Origin: Mesoterricola silvestris
Lineage (GTDB): Bacteria > Acidobacteriota > Holophagae > Holophagales > Holophagaceae
DNA length: 64,000 nt
Assembly (NCBI RefSeq): GCF_030295405.1
Contig: NZ_AP027080.1
Coordinates: 1,116,001 to 1,180,000, forward strand
Reading direction: 5' to 3'
In this document: positions 18,444 through 28,100 of the stretch, piece after piece
Layout: every line of letters starts with the position of its first letter
Position numbering within the stretch: the first letter of the stretch is position 1
Notes under the pieces: model-generated
Database searches by the model: none
The model's input: only the letters and a program-made list of their open reading frames with translations
Told to the model about the DNA's origin: nothing
Made by a program: the position numbers and the translations under genes

Positions 18444-19538
18444 TTAGTTCGCGCCCACCGTCGCGCCGCAGCCCCGGTCCTGGCGGATGGGGCGGCCCTT
18501 GTTGCCGCGGACGGTGTTGCCTTCCACCACGGTCCCCGGGCACGACTCCAGGTAGATGCCGTCCCGGGTGCTGCCGGTGACGGTGTTGCCCCTCACCGTC
18601 ATGCCGGTGGCGTTGGTGCGCAGGTGGATGCCGTACCCGTCGGTGGCCTGGATGGTGTTGTCCTTGATGAGGTTCCCGTCGCAGGCCGAAATGCCGATGC
18701 CGAAGCCCCGGTTCCCGGCGATCAGGTTGTGGACGATCTGGGAATTGTTGAAGAAGGCCGAATTGCTGTACCGGGCCGGGGGTCCCCCGGCGATGCCGCC
18801 GCCCCGGTTCCCGGTGATGGTGCAGTCGGCGATGAGGAGGCGCGTCACCGTCTCGCCGGCGTTGGGTTCCACGTCGATGCCGCATTCGGGGGGCGTGCCC
18901 TGGGTGTTCCTGAAGGTGGAGGACCGCACCTGGATGTCCTGGCCGCCAACGATGGACATGCCCTGGCGGCGGTTCCGGTCCGCCACCACCTGGTCGAAGC
19001 TGAGGTCCGAACAGGCCCGGGCGACGTAGAACCCGTCCCCCCAGCAGTCCGAGACCGTCAGCCCCTGGACCCGCACCCGGGCGGAGGCGGTGATGGACAG
19101 GCCCATGCCCCATTCCCCGGCGAGGCCCTGGTGCGTGTCCCGGTCGCCCTGGATCCGGCCGCCCTGGATGGTCACGTCGGTGGCCTTGTCCACGGCCACG
19201 ATGGCGTAGCCCGGGGACGCCGAGGGCATGGCCTTCAGCACGGCCCGGGGGGCGAGGCGCAGGGTCATGCGGCTGCCCAGGAGCAGGCCGCTTTTGCCCT
19301 CCCGGGCGGTGGCGTTGATGAGGTAGGTGCCGTCGGGGATCTCCACGGTGCCCCCCGTGCCGGCGACCGCGTCGATGGCCCTCTGGATGGCGGCGGTGTC
19401 GTCGGCGACCCCGTCGCCCTTGGCGGCATAGGGCGCCCTGCGCACCTGGGCCTGGGGCGGAGGCCTGCGGGGCGGGGCCCCTGCGCCCAGAATGGCCAGC
19501 TGCGTCAGCGCGAGGATCAGGATCCCGGGTTTCATCAT
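18444..19538 (-). CDS. Secreted right-handed beta-helix protein (Pectate_lyase_3 type)
   Basis: A 364-residue protein. An N-terminal signal peptide (MMKPGILILALTQLAILGAG) is followed by the Pectate_lyase_3 signature AKGDGVADDTAAIQRAID (about residues 39-56) and 'GGTVEIPDGTYLIN'. Many beta-helix turns of the N-x-I-x-x-N/G-x-x-G type follow (NTVTGSTRDGIYLES, NTVRGNKG). Proteins of this fold lyse, hydrolyse or epimerise polyuronates, or serve as adhesins; catalytic residues cannot be assigned here. It starts just after the stop of the larger Ig/beta-helix gene, nine bases downstream, so the two are one operon with the large gene first. It is closest in style to the protein at 30440-31648. Confidence 0.85.
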   Translation of the reverse strand: MMKPGILILALTQLAILGAGAPPRRPPPQAQVRRAPYAAKGDGVADDTAAIQRAIDAVAGTGGTVEIPDGTYLINATAREGKSGLLLGSRMTLRLAPRAVLKAMPSASPGYAIVAVDKATDVTIQGGRIQGDRDTHQGLAGEWGMGLSITASARVRVQGLTVSDCWGDGFYVARACSDLSFDQVVADRNRRQGMSIVGGQDIQVRSSTFRNTQGTPPECGIDVEPNAGETVTRLLIADCTITGNRGGGIAGGPPARYSNSAFFNNSQIVHNLIAGNRGFGIGISACDGNLIKDNTIQATDGYGIHLRTNATGMTVRGNTVTGSTRDGIYLESCPGTVVEGNTVRGNKGRPIRQDRGCGATVGAN

Positions 19539-19547
19539 CCCCCAAGT

Positions 19548-20600
19548 CTACTTGGTCGTGTTGGTGCCCACCGTGGCCGTGCCGTCGGCATTGCGGATGG
19601 CGGTGCCGGTGTTGCCGGTGACGGTGTTGCCGCTGACGGTGGTGCCGGTGCAGTAGGCCAGGTAGATGCCGTCGCCCTGGTTGGAGGTCACGGTGTTGCC
19701 CGTGATGACGAAATTCAGGGAGTAGTAGTCGATCCAGATCCCGTCGCCCTTGTTGTTCTTGATGAAATTGTTGGTGAAGGAGATCCGTTCCGACTCGTCC
19801 CAGGCGATGCCGCCGAGCATGTAGTTGCTGCCGCCGTTGTCGGTGATGCTGCAGCCGGTGACCACGCAGTCCGTGCAGAAGGCGGTGCCGTTGCCGGTGG
19901 GCCCGTTCTTCGTGGAGCCGCCGCCGGCGATGCCGCCGCCCACGTTGCCGAAGATGTTGCAGCCGATCACCTGCACATTGGCGACGGTGGAGCCGGAATT
20001 GGGCTCGAAATCCAGGCCGCAGGCGGGGTCGTTGCCGTTGGTGTTGCTGAAGGTGCTGTACTGGATGACGATCCCGTTGCAGTACACCAGCGAGCACCCC
20101 TGGCGGCGGTTGTTGTCCGCGGTGCAATCGGAGATCACCACGTTGGAGACGTTGTTGTAGATGTAGAAACCGTCGTTGCAGTTGTTCTTGGAGGTGGTGC
20201 CCAGGATGGTCATGCCGCTGGCGTTGCCGATGGCGACCCCGTTGCCGATCTCCACGTCCGAGCCGGTGCCGTTGATGTAGGTGCCGAGGTTGCGCCCCAC
20301 CCGGTCGCCGATGATCGTGCCGCCCACCAGGGCGATGTTGGACTCCTTCATGCCCACCACCGAGTAGCCGCTGGAGGTGGTCATGGTGATGCACTGCAGC
20401 ACCGCGCCGGGATCCAGCAGGAGGGTATTGCCGGGATTGAGGTAGAGGCCGAACTGGCTGGAGGAGGCGGTGGGGTTGATGCGGTAGGTGCCGGCCGGGA
20501 CGTAGCAGATGCCGTTGCCGGTGGCGGCCAGGGCCCGGTTGATGGCCGCGGTGTCGTCCGTGGATCCGTCCCCCGTGGCGCCGTACTGGGTCCTGGCGTT
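19548..20600 (-). repeat. Beta-helix-coding inverted copy A (pairs with 49067-50119)
   Basis: This 1053-bp segment encodes the beta-helix domain of the ten-Ig lipoprotein. The segment at 49067-50119 has exactly the same length and opposite orientation, and encodes a domain about 90 % identical, with long runs of identical DNA (for example the region coding TSKNNCNDGFYIYNNVSNV). Confidence 0.85.
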
Positions 20601-23459
20601 GACGGTGGTGTTGCTGGTCACCGTGAGGATCCGGACGCTGGACGAGACCGAGGGGGTCGATACGGAGGTGGCGGTGATCCGGCGGATGGTCTTGGCGGAA
20701 ACCGAGGGGCAGGTGTAGACGCCCGCGGAGGAGATGGTGCCCACGGTGGCATTGCCCCCGGCGATCCCGTCCACGCTCCAGGTGACCGAATCGGTGCTCG
20801 AGCCCGTGATGGCGGCGGAGAACGTGAGCTGGCCCCCGCTGCCCACGGCGGTGGGCACCGCGGGGGTCAGGATGATGGCCGTGGTGGTGCCCGGTGCGGC
20901 CACCGTGACGACGGTGGAGACGCTCTTGGTGGGGTCGGCGGTGCTGGTGGCCTTCACGGTGTGGGTGCCCGCGGCCGCGGGGGCCGTGTAGGTGGTCGTG
21001 GCGCCCGTCCCGGACAGGGTTCCCACCGTGGAGTTGCCGCCGGTGATGGTGTCGACGGTCCAGGTGACGCCGGTGTCGCTCGCGCCCGTCACGGTCGCCG
21101 TGAAGGACAGGGTGCCGGAGGTGGCGAGGTTGGCCGTTCCCGAAGGGGTCATGGCCAGGGTCACCACCGGCGCGGTGACGGTGACGGTGGTGGAAGCGGA
21201 GCGGGTGGGATCCGCCGTGCTCTGGGCCGCAACCACATGGGACCCGCCGGTGGCCGGCGCCGTGTAGGTGACCGAGCCCCCGGAGCCGGTGATGACGCCC
21301 ACGGTGCCGTTGCCTCCGGAAACGGAGTCCACGGTCCAGGTCACCCCGGTATCGCTCGCGCCCGTCACCGTCGCCGTGAAGGACACGGTGCCGGAGGTGG
21401 CGACGCTGGCCGTTCCCGACGGGCTCAGGGCCAGGGTCACCACCGGCGCGGTGACGGTGATCGTGGCGGAGGCGTTCCGGGTGGGATCGCCGACGCTCGT
21501 GGCCATGAGGGTGTGGGTCCCGGCGGCGGTGGGCGCGGTGTAGGTGACGGTGGTGCCGGTGCCCGAGAGGGTCCCGGTGGTGGCGTTGCCGCCCGCCACG
21601 TTGTCCACGGTCCAGGTGACCCCGGACGTGGACCCGGTGACGGTGGCGGTGAAGGTCTTGGTGGTGCCGCCGGTGACGGTGGTGGCTCCCGGCGTGAGGG
21701 CCACCGTCACGCCCGCGGTGACCGTGACGGTGGTGGAGGCGGATTTGGTGGTGTCGACGGTGCTCCTGGCCGAGACCACGTGGGTCCCGGCGGCGGCCGG
21801 CGCCGTGTAGGTGACCGTGGCCCCGGTTCCGGTGATGGTCCCCACGGTGCTGTTGCCGCCCGCGACGGCGTCCACCGTCCAGGTGACGCCCGTGGTGGTG
21901 GTGCCGGTCACCGTGGCGGTGAAGGACAGGGCCGCTCCGGTGGCCAGGGAACTGGCGCCGGGGGTGAGGGTGACCGCCACCCCGGAAAGCACCGTCACGG
22001 TCCCCGAGGCGGACTTGGTGGGGTCGGCGGCGCTGGTGGCCAGGATGGTGTGGGTGCCCGCGGCGGCGGGAGCCGTGTAGGTGACGGTGTTGCCGGTTCC
22101 GGTGAGGGTGCCCACGGTGGCATTGCCGTTGGCCACGCCGTCCACGGTCCAGGCGACGGCCGTGTTGGCGGCGCCGGTGACGGTGGCGGTGACGGCGGCC
22201 GTGGCGCCCGCGCTCAGGCTGCCCGATGAGGGGCTCAGGGTCACGGCCACCGGGGCCTGGACCGTGACGACCGCCGAGGCGGATTGGGTGGGATCGGCCG
22301 CGCTGGTGGCGGAGACGGTGTGGGATCCGGCGGTGGAAGGCGCGGTGTAGGTCACGGTGGCGCCGGTGCCGGTGATCGTCCCGACGGTGGCGTTGCCGCC
22401 GGCCACGGAATCCACGTACCAGGTCACGGCCGTGCTGGCCGCTCCGGCGACCGTCGCGGTGAAGGAGGCGGTGGCGCCCGGGGGTACGCTGGCCGAGGCG
22501 GGGGTGAGGGCCACCTGCACCGGGGGCCTCACCGTGATGGCGGCGGCGCCGGTGCTGGCGGGGGCGGCGACGCTGGCGGCGGTGACGGTGTGGGTGCCGG
22601 CGGCGGCGGGGGCGTTGTACACGACCGTGGCGCCCGAGCCCGCGAGGGTCCCTGTGGTGGCGTCGCCGCCCGGGATGCCGTCCACGGCCCAGGTCACGGC
22701 GGTGTTGGTGGAGCCGCTGACGGTGGCGGTGAGGGACAGCGAGCCCCCGTTGAGGACCGAGGCGCTGGCCGGGCTCACCCCCACCACGATGGAACCGGGG
22801 GAGAGGACGGTAATGGCGGCCTGGTCGTAGATCAGGGGGTTGACGGAGCTGGCGGCCCGGATCGTGTGGGTGCCCGGGGCGGCCGAGGCGGTGTAGGTGA
22901 CCTTCGACCCGGTTCCGGAAACGGTGCCGGTGGTGGTGTTGCCGCCCACGACCCCATCCACCGACCAGACCACGCTGGTGTGGCGGGTGCCCGTCACCGC
23001 GGCCGAGATGGCCAGCGTCTCCGAGGGGGCCAGGGTTCCGGAGGCGGGATCCAGGGCCACGTCCATGGACGGGGCGAAGACCCGCACGGGGGCAGTGCCC
23101 ACCCGTTTGGCGTCCGCCTGGCTCACGACCGTGATGGTGTGGGTGCCGGGATTGGTGGGGGCCACGTAGGTGGCGGAGGTCCCGGTGCCGGAAATGGTGC
23201 CGACGGTGGGGTCCCCGCCCGGGATGTTGTCCACGGACCAGGTCATCGCCGTGTCCTGGGCACCGGGGTTGGCCACGGTGGCCGTCACCACGTCGTTGCC
23301 GTTCGTGTCGATGTAGTCCAGGTTCACGGACAGGGCCGCGGTCGTCGCCGGGGTCAGGGCGGAATTGGGGGATCCCGCGCCCCCGCAGGCGATGAAGGAA
23401 CAGACGGTGCCGATGACGAGCAATCCCAGGAGGCGTATTTGAATGCCAATACCGTTCAT
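19548..23459 (-). CDS. Surface lipoprotein: ten Ig-like repeats plus C-terminal beta-helix domain
   Basis: A 1303-residue protein. A lipoprotein signal ends at TVCSFIAC (Cys near residue 25). Ten tandem Ig-like repeats of about 90 residues follow, each with the pattern FTATVTG ... VTWTVD.V.GGN.TVGT..GTG..VTYTAP.AAGTH. They form a stalk of roughly 910 residues. The last 350 residues are a Pectate_lyase_3-type beta-helix (QYGATGDGSTDDTAAI, GICYVPAGTY, GGIAGGGSTKNGPTGNG). That domain is about nine-tenths identical to the one at 49067-50119. ATG 23459 is chosen because GGAGG lies five bases upstream. It is probably displayed on the outer membrane; a role in binding or editing the cell's own polysaccharide is inferred from fold and context. 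Confidence 0.85.
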   Translation of the reverse strand: MNGIGIQIRLLGLLVIGTVCSFIACGGAGSPNSALTPATTAALSVNLDYIDTNGNDVVTATVANPGAQDTAMTWSVDNIPGGDPTVGTISGTGTSATYVAPTNPGTHTITVVSQADAKRVGTAPVRVFAPSMDVALDPASGTLAPSETLAISAAVTGTRHTSVVWSVDGVVGGNTTTGTVSGTGSKVTYTASAAPGTHTIRAASSVNPLIYDQAAITVLSPGSIVVGVSPASASVLNGGSLSLTATVSGSTNTAVTWAVDGIPGGDATTGTLAGSGATVVYNAPAAAGTHTVTAASVAAPASTGAAAITVRPPVQVALTPASASVPPGATASFTATVAGAASTAVTWYVDSVAGGNATVGTITGTGATVTYTAPSTAGSHTVSATSAADPTQSASAVVTVQAPVAVTLSPSSGSLSAGATAAVTATVTGAANTAVAWTVDGVANGNATVGTLTGTGNTVTYTAPAAAGTHTILATSAADPTKSASGTVTVLSGVAVTLTPGASSLATGAALSFTATVTGTTTTGVTWTVDAVAGGNSTVGTITGTGATVTYTAPAAAGTHVVSARSTVDTTKSASTTVTVTAGVTVALTPGATTVTGGTTKTFTATVTGSTSGVTWTVDNVAGGNATTGTLSGTGTTVTYTAPTAAGTHTLMATSVGDPTRNASATITVTAPVVTLALSPSGTASVATSGTVSFTATVTGASDTGVTWTVDSVSGGNGTVGVITGSGGSVTYTAPATGGSHVVAAQSTADPTRSASTTVTVTAPVVTLAMTPSGTANLATSGTLSFTATVTGASDTGVTWTVDTITGGNSTVGTLSGTGATTTYTAPAAAGTHTVKATSTADPTKSVSTVVTVAAPGTTTAIILTPAVPTAVGSGGQLTFSAAITGSSTDSVTWSVDGIAGGNATVGTISSAGVYTCPSVSAKTIRRITATSVSTPSVSSSVRILTVTSNTTVNARTQYGATGDGSTDDTAAINRALAATGNGICYVPAGTYRINPTASSSQFGLYLNPGNTLLLDPGAVLQCITMTTSSGYSVVGMKESNIALVGGTIIGDRVGRNLGTYINGTGSDVEIGNGVAIGNASGMTILGTTSKNNCNDGFYIYNNVSNVVISDCTADNNRRQGCSLVYCNGIVIQYSTFSNTNGNDPACGLDFEPNSGSTVANVQVIGCNIFGNVGGGIAGGGSTKNGPTGNGTAFCTDCVVTGCSITDNGGSNYMLGGIAWDESERISFTNNFIKNNKGDGIWIDYYSLNFVITGNTVTSNQGDGIYLAYCTGTTVSGNTVTGNTGTAIRNADGTATVGTNTTK

Positions 23460-23713
23460 GGGCTCCTCCGCCCTCACGCCCGTTCTATCGGGTCAATGAC
23501 CGGAACCCATTAGTCGTGAGATCAAAGTAATTTTAGATTCATTGCGAAAAAGAGGGGGAAAAAAAGAAAAAGGGAATAAATCGCCCTTGCAGGGGCGAAA
23601 TTAAATGAATATGAAATTTCTTCGGCCCCTTCCGGGGATGAAAAGGAGGGCGGGATTCCGCCCCGGGGTTTCATCCACTACAATGGGCGGGCCTCACCGG
23701 AAAGGTGCAAACC
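23460..23713. promoter_or_regulatory. AT-rich divergent intergenic region
   Basis: It separates the Ig/beta-helix operon (minus) from the acyltransferase pair (plus). The 23520-23640 part is markedly AT-rich for this genome and carries purine runs and a small hairpin TCGCCC...GGGCGA (23580-23597) flanked by A/T. Promoters for both directions are likely here, but no convincing -35/-10 pair could be assigned. Confidence 0.4.
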
Positions 23714-24217
23714 ATGCTCGGATCCCTGATCCACAAATGGAAACTGAGGGGATACCTGAAGCAGGGCCTCCAGGTCGCGGATGACTGCCGCATGGTGAGC
23801 ATTCCGGATTTCGGTTCCGAGCCCTACCTCATCAGCATCGGCAGGCACGTGACCCTGGCGAGCAATGTCACCTTCATCACCCACGACGGCGGCACCTGGG
23901 TCATCCGGGACCGGCCCCGGTTCAAGGAGGTGATCCGGTACGGCCGCATCACCATCCATGACAACTGTTTCATCGGCAAGGGCGCCTTCCTCATGCCCGG
24001 GGTGAGCATCGGCCCCAACGCGGTGGTGGCCAGCGGATCCATCGTCACCCGGGACGTGCCCCCCAACAGCGTCGTGGCGGGGGTTCCCGCGCGGGTCCTG
24101 CGGGACATCGATTCCTACGCGGAGAACCTGCTGGCGGTCAATCCCCCGTACGACCGGGAGGCGTACCGGCGGGACAAGGTGGCGGAACTGCTCCGGCTCT
24201 TCCCCCGCCCCTGGTGA
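23714..24217 (+). CDS. Hexapeptide-repeat (left-handed beta-helix) acyltransferase
   Basis: A 167-residue protein of the LbH/WcaF-like acetyltransferase group. Hexapeptide turns are visible (ISIGRHVTLASNVTFI, GRITIHDNCFIGKGAFLMPG, VSIGPNAVVASGSIV) with 'THDGG' as the probable catalytic His loop and the terminal 'PNSVVAGVPARVL' turn. Such enzymes O- or N-acetylate sugars using acetyl-CoA in the cytoplasm. ATG 23714 follows a GGAAAGG site. A close paralogue lies 101 bases downstream. It probably acetylates a sugar of the exopolysaccharide repeat unit; the acceptor is unknown. Confidence 0.85.
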   Translation: MLGSLIHKWKLRGYLKQGLQVADDCRMVSIPDFGSEPYLISIGRHVTLASNVTFITHDGGTWVIRDRPRFKEVIRYGRITIHDNCFIGKGAFLMPGVSIGPNAVVASGSIVTRDVPPNSVVAGVPARVLRDIDSYAENLLAVNPPYDREAYRRDKVAELLRLFPRPW

Positions 24218-24318
24218 CCCGCCATCCCTTCCAGGGCAAGGGCCCGGCTTGAAAAAATAGCCTTGATTGGTCGAAGGCTTCGAGTGCATGATCCAGAGGG
24301 CAACCACAGGTGTTACTC

Positions 24319-24903
24319 ATGGGCATTATCCGGGAGCTCAAGAATTTATATAAGAAAATACGGCTTTGGCAATTTCGTCGAGCGGGCCTCGTCATGGGCG
24401 AAGGCTGCCGATTCGCCCGGATCCCCACCTTCGGAACGGAACCCTATCTCATCACCCTGGGCAACCATGTGGCCATCGCCTCCGATGTCGTCTTCATCAC
24501 GCACGATGGCGGGACCTTCGCCTTCCGGCATCAGGAACGGTACCGGAAGGTCATCAAGTACGGCCGCATCAACATCCTGGACAACTGCGTCATCGGCGAG
24601 CGCGCCATCCTCCTGCCGGGCGTTACCATCGGCCCCAATTCGGTGGTGGCCGCGGGGGCCGTGGTGTCCCGCAATGTCCCGCCCGGAGTGCTGGCCGCGG
24701 GCAATCCGGCCAAACCGGTCATGACCCTGCACCAGTATGCCGAATGGTCCCTGGCTTCCACCCCCGCCTACGACGAGGACGCCTACCACCGGGACAAGAA
24801 GGCGTTCCTGATGAACATGCGTATGCGGGGCTCCTCCCTGAAGCCGCGCCCGGCCCCCCCCGCGGAACCCCCCCGGGTCGATGGGGTCGATTCGGAATCC
24901 TGA
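24319..24903 (+). CDS. Hexapeptide-repeat acyltransferase, paralogue of upstream gene
   Basis: A 194-residue LbH acyltransferase. Its core matches the preceding gene closely (FGTEPYLITLGNHVAIAS, FITHDGGT, GRINILDNCVIG, GVTIGPNSVVAAGAVV, AAGNPAKPV). It differs at the N-terminus (a basic amphipathic stretch, LKNLYKKIRLWQFRR) and has a 20-residue Pro-rich tail. ATG 24319 is preferred over GTG 24310 by family alignment; both have weak upstream AGG sites. The tandem pair probably modifies two positions or two sugars of the same polymer, or is a recent duplication that has begun to diverge. Confidence 0.84.
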   Translation: MGIIRELKNLYKKIRLWQFRRAGLVMGEGCRFARIPTFGTEPYLITLGNHVAIASDVVFITHDGGTFAFRHQERYRKVIKYGRINILDNCVIGERAILLPGVTIGPNSVVAAGAVVSRNVPPGVLAAGNPAKPVMTLHQYAEWSLASTPAYDEDAYHRDKKAFLMNMRMRGSSLKPRPAPPAEPPRVDGVDSES

Positions 24904-25124
24904 ACGCTAAAGCTCACAAATAGAAATTTTATGTATTGGGGATTCCGGCCGGGAATCGCCCGGCTCCGCCCCGTCAAAAATCTTTTAATTGGGATATTGA
25001 TTGAATTGTAGAAAACATGCATCCTAGGGTGTTCCTCAAGCTTTCTGAACCTGGTCCGCAATGCATCACACCTGCAAAGGCACCCCGGGCGCCTTCGCCG
25101 ACGATGACTTTCTAGGAGTAACCC
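24904..25124 (+). promoter_or_regulatory. Leader region of the Ig/NHL lipoprotein gene
   Basis: The AT-rich part (24920-25020) probably holds the promoter. The GC-rich part near 25080-25110 can fold into a short hairpin (GGCACC...GGCGCC-like) before the GGAG ribosome binding site. No known riboswitch consensus was recognised. Confidence 0.35.
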
Positions 25125-28100
25125 ATGGGCGCTGCCGTCCTCGATCGACCTCCCCACCAGGGCCTGGTGCCCAGGGTCCTGTTCCCCTTTGCGGCCGCCC
25201 TGGCCCTTGCCTTCATGCCCTCCTGCAGCGGCGGCGGGGGTGGAGGTTCCACCCCGGCGCCCGCGCCCACCACCCCCGTGGTCACGGCTCCGGCCTATGT
25301 GACCTCCGGGGCCACGAATCTCACCGCGTCCACGCCGGCCCAGACGAACTGCACCTTCACGTGGACCATCACCAACGGCACCCTCACGGCGGGAGCCACC
25401 TCCACGTCCGTCACCTTCACCGCCGGAACCAGCGGCGCCGTGACGCTTTCCTGCGTGGCCACCAATGCCGACAAGGTCGCCAGCGCCGCCGGGACCGCCA
25501 CCTCCACCATCGTCGCGGCGCCCGTCCTTCCGGTCATCACCACGCCCGCCAACGTGTCCCCCAACGCCACGGGCCTGACGGCCACGGTTCCGGCCCAGAC
25601 CGGCTGCACCTATGCCTGGACCATCGCCAACGGCACCATCACCGCCGGCGGAACCACCGCCAGCGTCACCTTCACCGCGGGAGCCTCGGGCACCACGGAC
25701 CTGGGCTGCGTGGTCACCAATGCCGCGGGCACCGCCAGCGCCAAGGGCACCGCCTCCTCCACCATCATCACCACGACCCTCGTGCAGCCGGTCGTGACCG
25801 CCCCCACCGCGGCCACCGCCGGCACCGCGGGCCTCACGGCCTCCGTGCCCGCCCAGACGGGCGCCATCTTCGCCTGGACCATCACCGGGGGCACCCTCAC
25901 CGCCGGGGCCGACACCAACACCGTCACCTTCACCGCCGGGGACGTGGGCTCCCTCCAGCTGAGCTGCGTCGCCTCCAACCTCGCCGGTGCCACCACCGCG
26001 CCCGGCACCGCCACCGTCGCGGTCCTGGCCGCGCCCACCACGCCCACCATCACGGTGGCCTCCAAGGTCACCGCGGGCGCCACGGGCCTCACGGCTTCCG
26101 TTCCCGCCCAGACCGGCAGCACCTATGCCTGGACCCTCACCGGCGGCACCATCACCGCCGGCGGCACCACCAACGCCATCACCTTCACGGCCGGGGCCAG
26201 CGGCACCGTGGGCCTGAGCTGCGTCGTCACCAACGGCGCGGGCACCCCCAGCACCGCGGGCACCGCCTCCAGCACCATCTACGCCGCGCCCGCCACGCCC
26301 ACCATCACGGTGGCCTCCAAGGTCACCGCCGGCGCCACGGGCCTCACGGCTTCCGTTCCCGCCCAGACCGGCAGCACCTACGCCTGGACCCTCACGGGCG
26401 GCACCGTCACCGCCGGCGCCGGCACCAACGCCATCACCTTCACGGCCGGGGCCAGCGGCACCGTGGGCCTGAGCTGCGTCGTCACCAACGGCGCGGGCAC
26501 CCCCAGCGCCGCGGGCACCGCCTCCAGCACCATCTACCCCGCGCCCGTCACCCCCGCCATCACGGTGGTCTCCAAGGTCACCGCCGGGGCCGCGGGCCTC
26601 ACGGCCACCGCCACCGCCCAGGCCGGCAGCACCTATGCCTGGACCCTCACGGGCGGCACCGTCACGTTCGGCGCCGGCACCGACACCATCACCTTCACGG
26701 CCGGCGCCTCCGGCACCGTGGGCCTCAGCTGCGTCGTCACCAACGGCGCGGGCCTGGCCGGCACCGCGGGCACCGCCTCCAGCACCATCTACCCCGCGCC
26801 CGTCACCCCGTCCATCACCGTGGCTTCCAAGGTGACGGCCCTGACCGCGGGCCTCACGGCCACCGCCACCCCCCAGGCCGGCAGTTCCTACGCCTGGATC
26901 CTCACCGGCGGCACCGTCACGGCCGGCGCCGGCACCGACACCATCACCTTCACGGCCGGCGCTTCCGGCACCGTGGACCTGAGCTGCGTCGTCACCAACG
27001 GCGCGGGCCTGGCCGGCACCGCGGGCACCGCCTCCAGCACCATCTACCCCGCGCCCGTCACCCCCTCCATCACCGTGGCCTCCAAGGTGACGGCCCTGAC
27101 CGCGGGCCTCACGGCCACCGCAACCCCCCAGGCCGGCAGCACCTACGCCTGGATCCTCACCGGCGGCACCGTCACGGCCGGCTCCGGCACCGACACCATC
27201 ACCTTCACGGCCGGCGCCACCGGCACCGTGGACCTGAGCTGCGTCGTCACCAACGGCGCGGGCCTGGCCGGCACGGCGGGCACCGCCTCCAGCACCATCT
27301 ACGCCGCGCCCAGCACGCCTTCCATCGTCGTGGCCAACTACGTGACCGCGTCCTCCACCGGCAACACCGCCTCCGTCACGCCCCAGGCCGATTCCACCTA
27401 TGCCTGGACCATCACCGGGGGCACCTTCACCGCGGGCGAAACCACCGCTTCCGCCACCTTCACGGCCAATGCCAGCGGAACCGTGGGCCTGAGCTGCGTG
27501 GTTACCAACGGCGCGGGCTCCCCCAGCACCCCGGGCACCGGCTCCAGCACCATCGTCGCCGCCGCCAGCACCCCGACCATCGGCGTGGCCAGCTACGTCA
27601 CCACCCTGTCCACGGGCAACGTCGCCTCCATCACGCCCCAGGCCAATTCCACCTATGCCTGGACCATCACCGGGGGCACCTTCACCGCGGGCCAAACCAC
27701 AGCTTCCGCCACCTTCACGGCCGATGCCTCCGGCACCGTCCACCTCACCTGCACGGTGAGCAACCAGGCCGGAACCGCCGCCACCCCCGGCGCCGCCGAC
27801 AGCACCATCGTCCCCCTCGCCACCACGCCGACCATCACCGTGGCCAGCACCGTGACCGACTACGTGACCCAGAACAAGGTCGGGGGCTATACCGCCTCCG
27901 TCCCCGACCAGGGGAACAACTCCACCTACGCCTGGTCCATCACAGGCGGCTCCTTCACCGCGGGCCAAACCACGGTTGCCCCGACCTTCACGCCCAGCAC
28001 CGTCGGCACGGTCACCCTCACCTGCACCGTGTCGAACGCCGCGGGCCTGGCGGCCACCGCCGCAACCAAGGACATCACCTGCGTCGCCGCTCCCGCGGTG

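Noticed and set aside
18417-22229. 1270-codon plus-strand frame over the two minus-strand beta-helix genes
   Set aside because: Antisense to well-formed signal peptide, Ig and beta-helix coding sequence; repetitive translation only mirrors the Ig repeats.
20600-23400. Regular 270-bp repeats that could look like a CRISPR or satellite array
   Set aside because: They are in-frame codons for Ig-like domains with conserved protein sequence and no spacers.
24904-25124. Possible c-di-GMP or other riboswitch before the Ig/NHL lipoprotein
   Set aside because: A hairpin near the ribosome binding site exists, but the conserved GEMM core elements are not present. The same check of 47112-47512 also failed.
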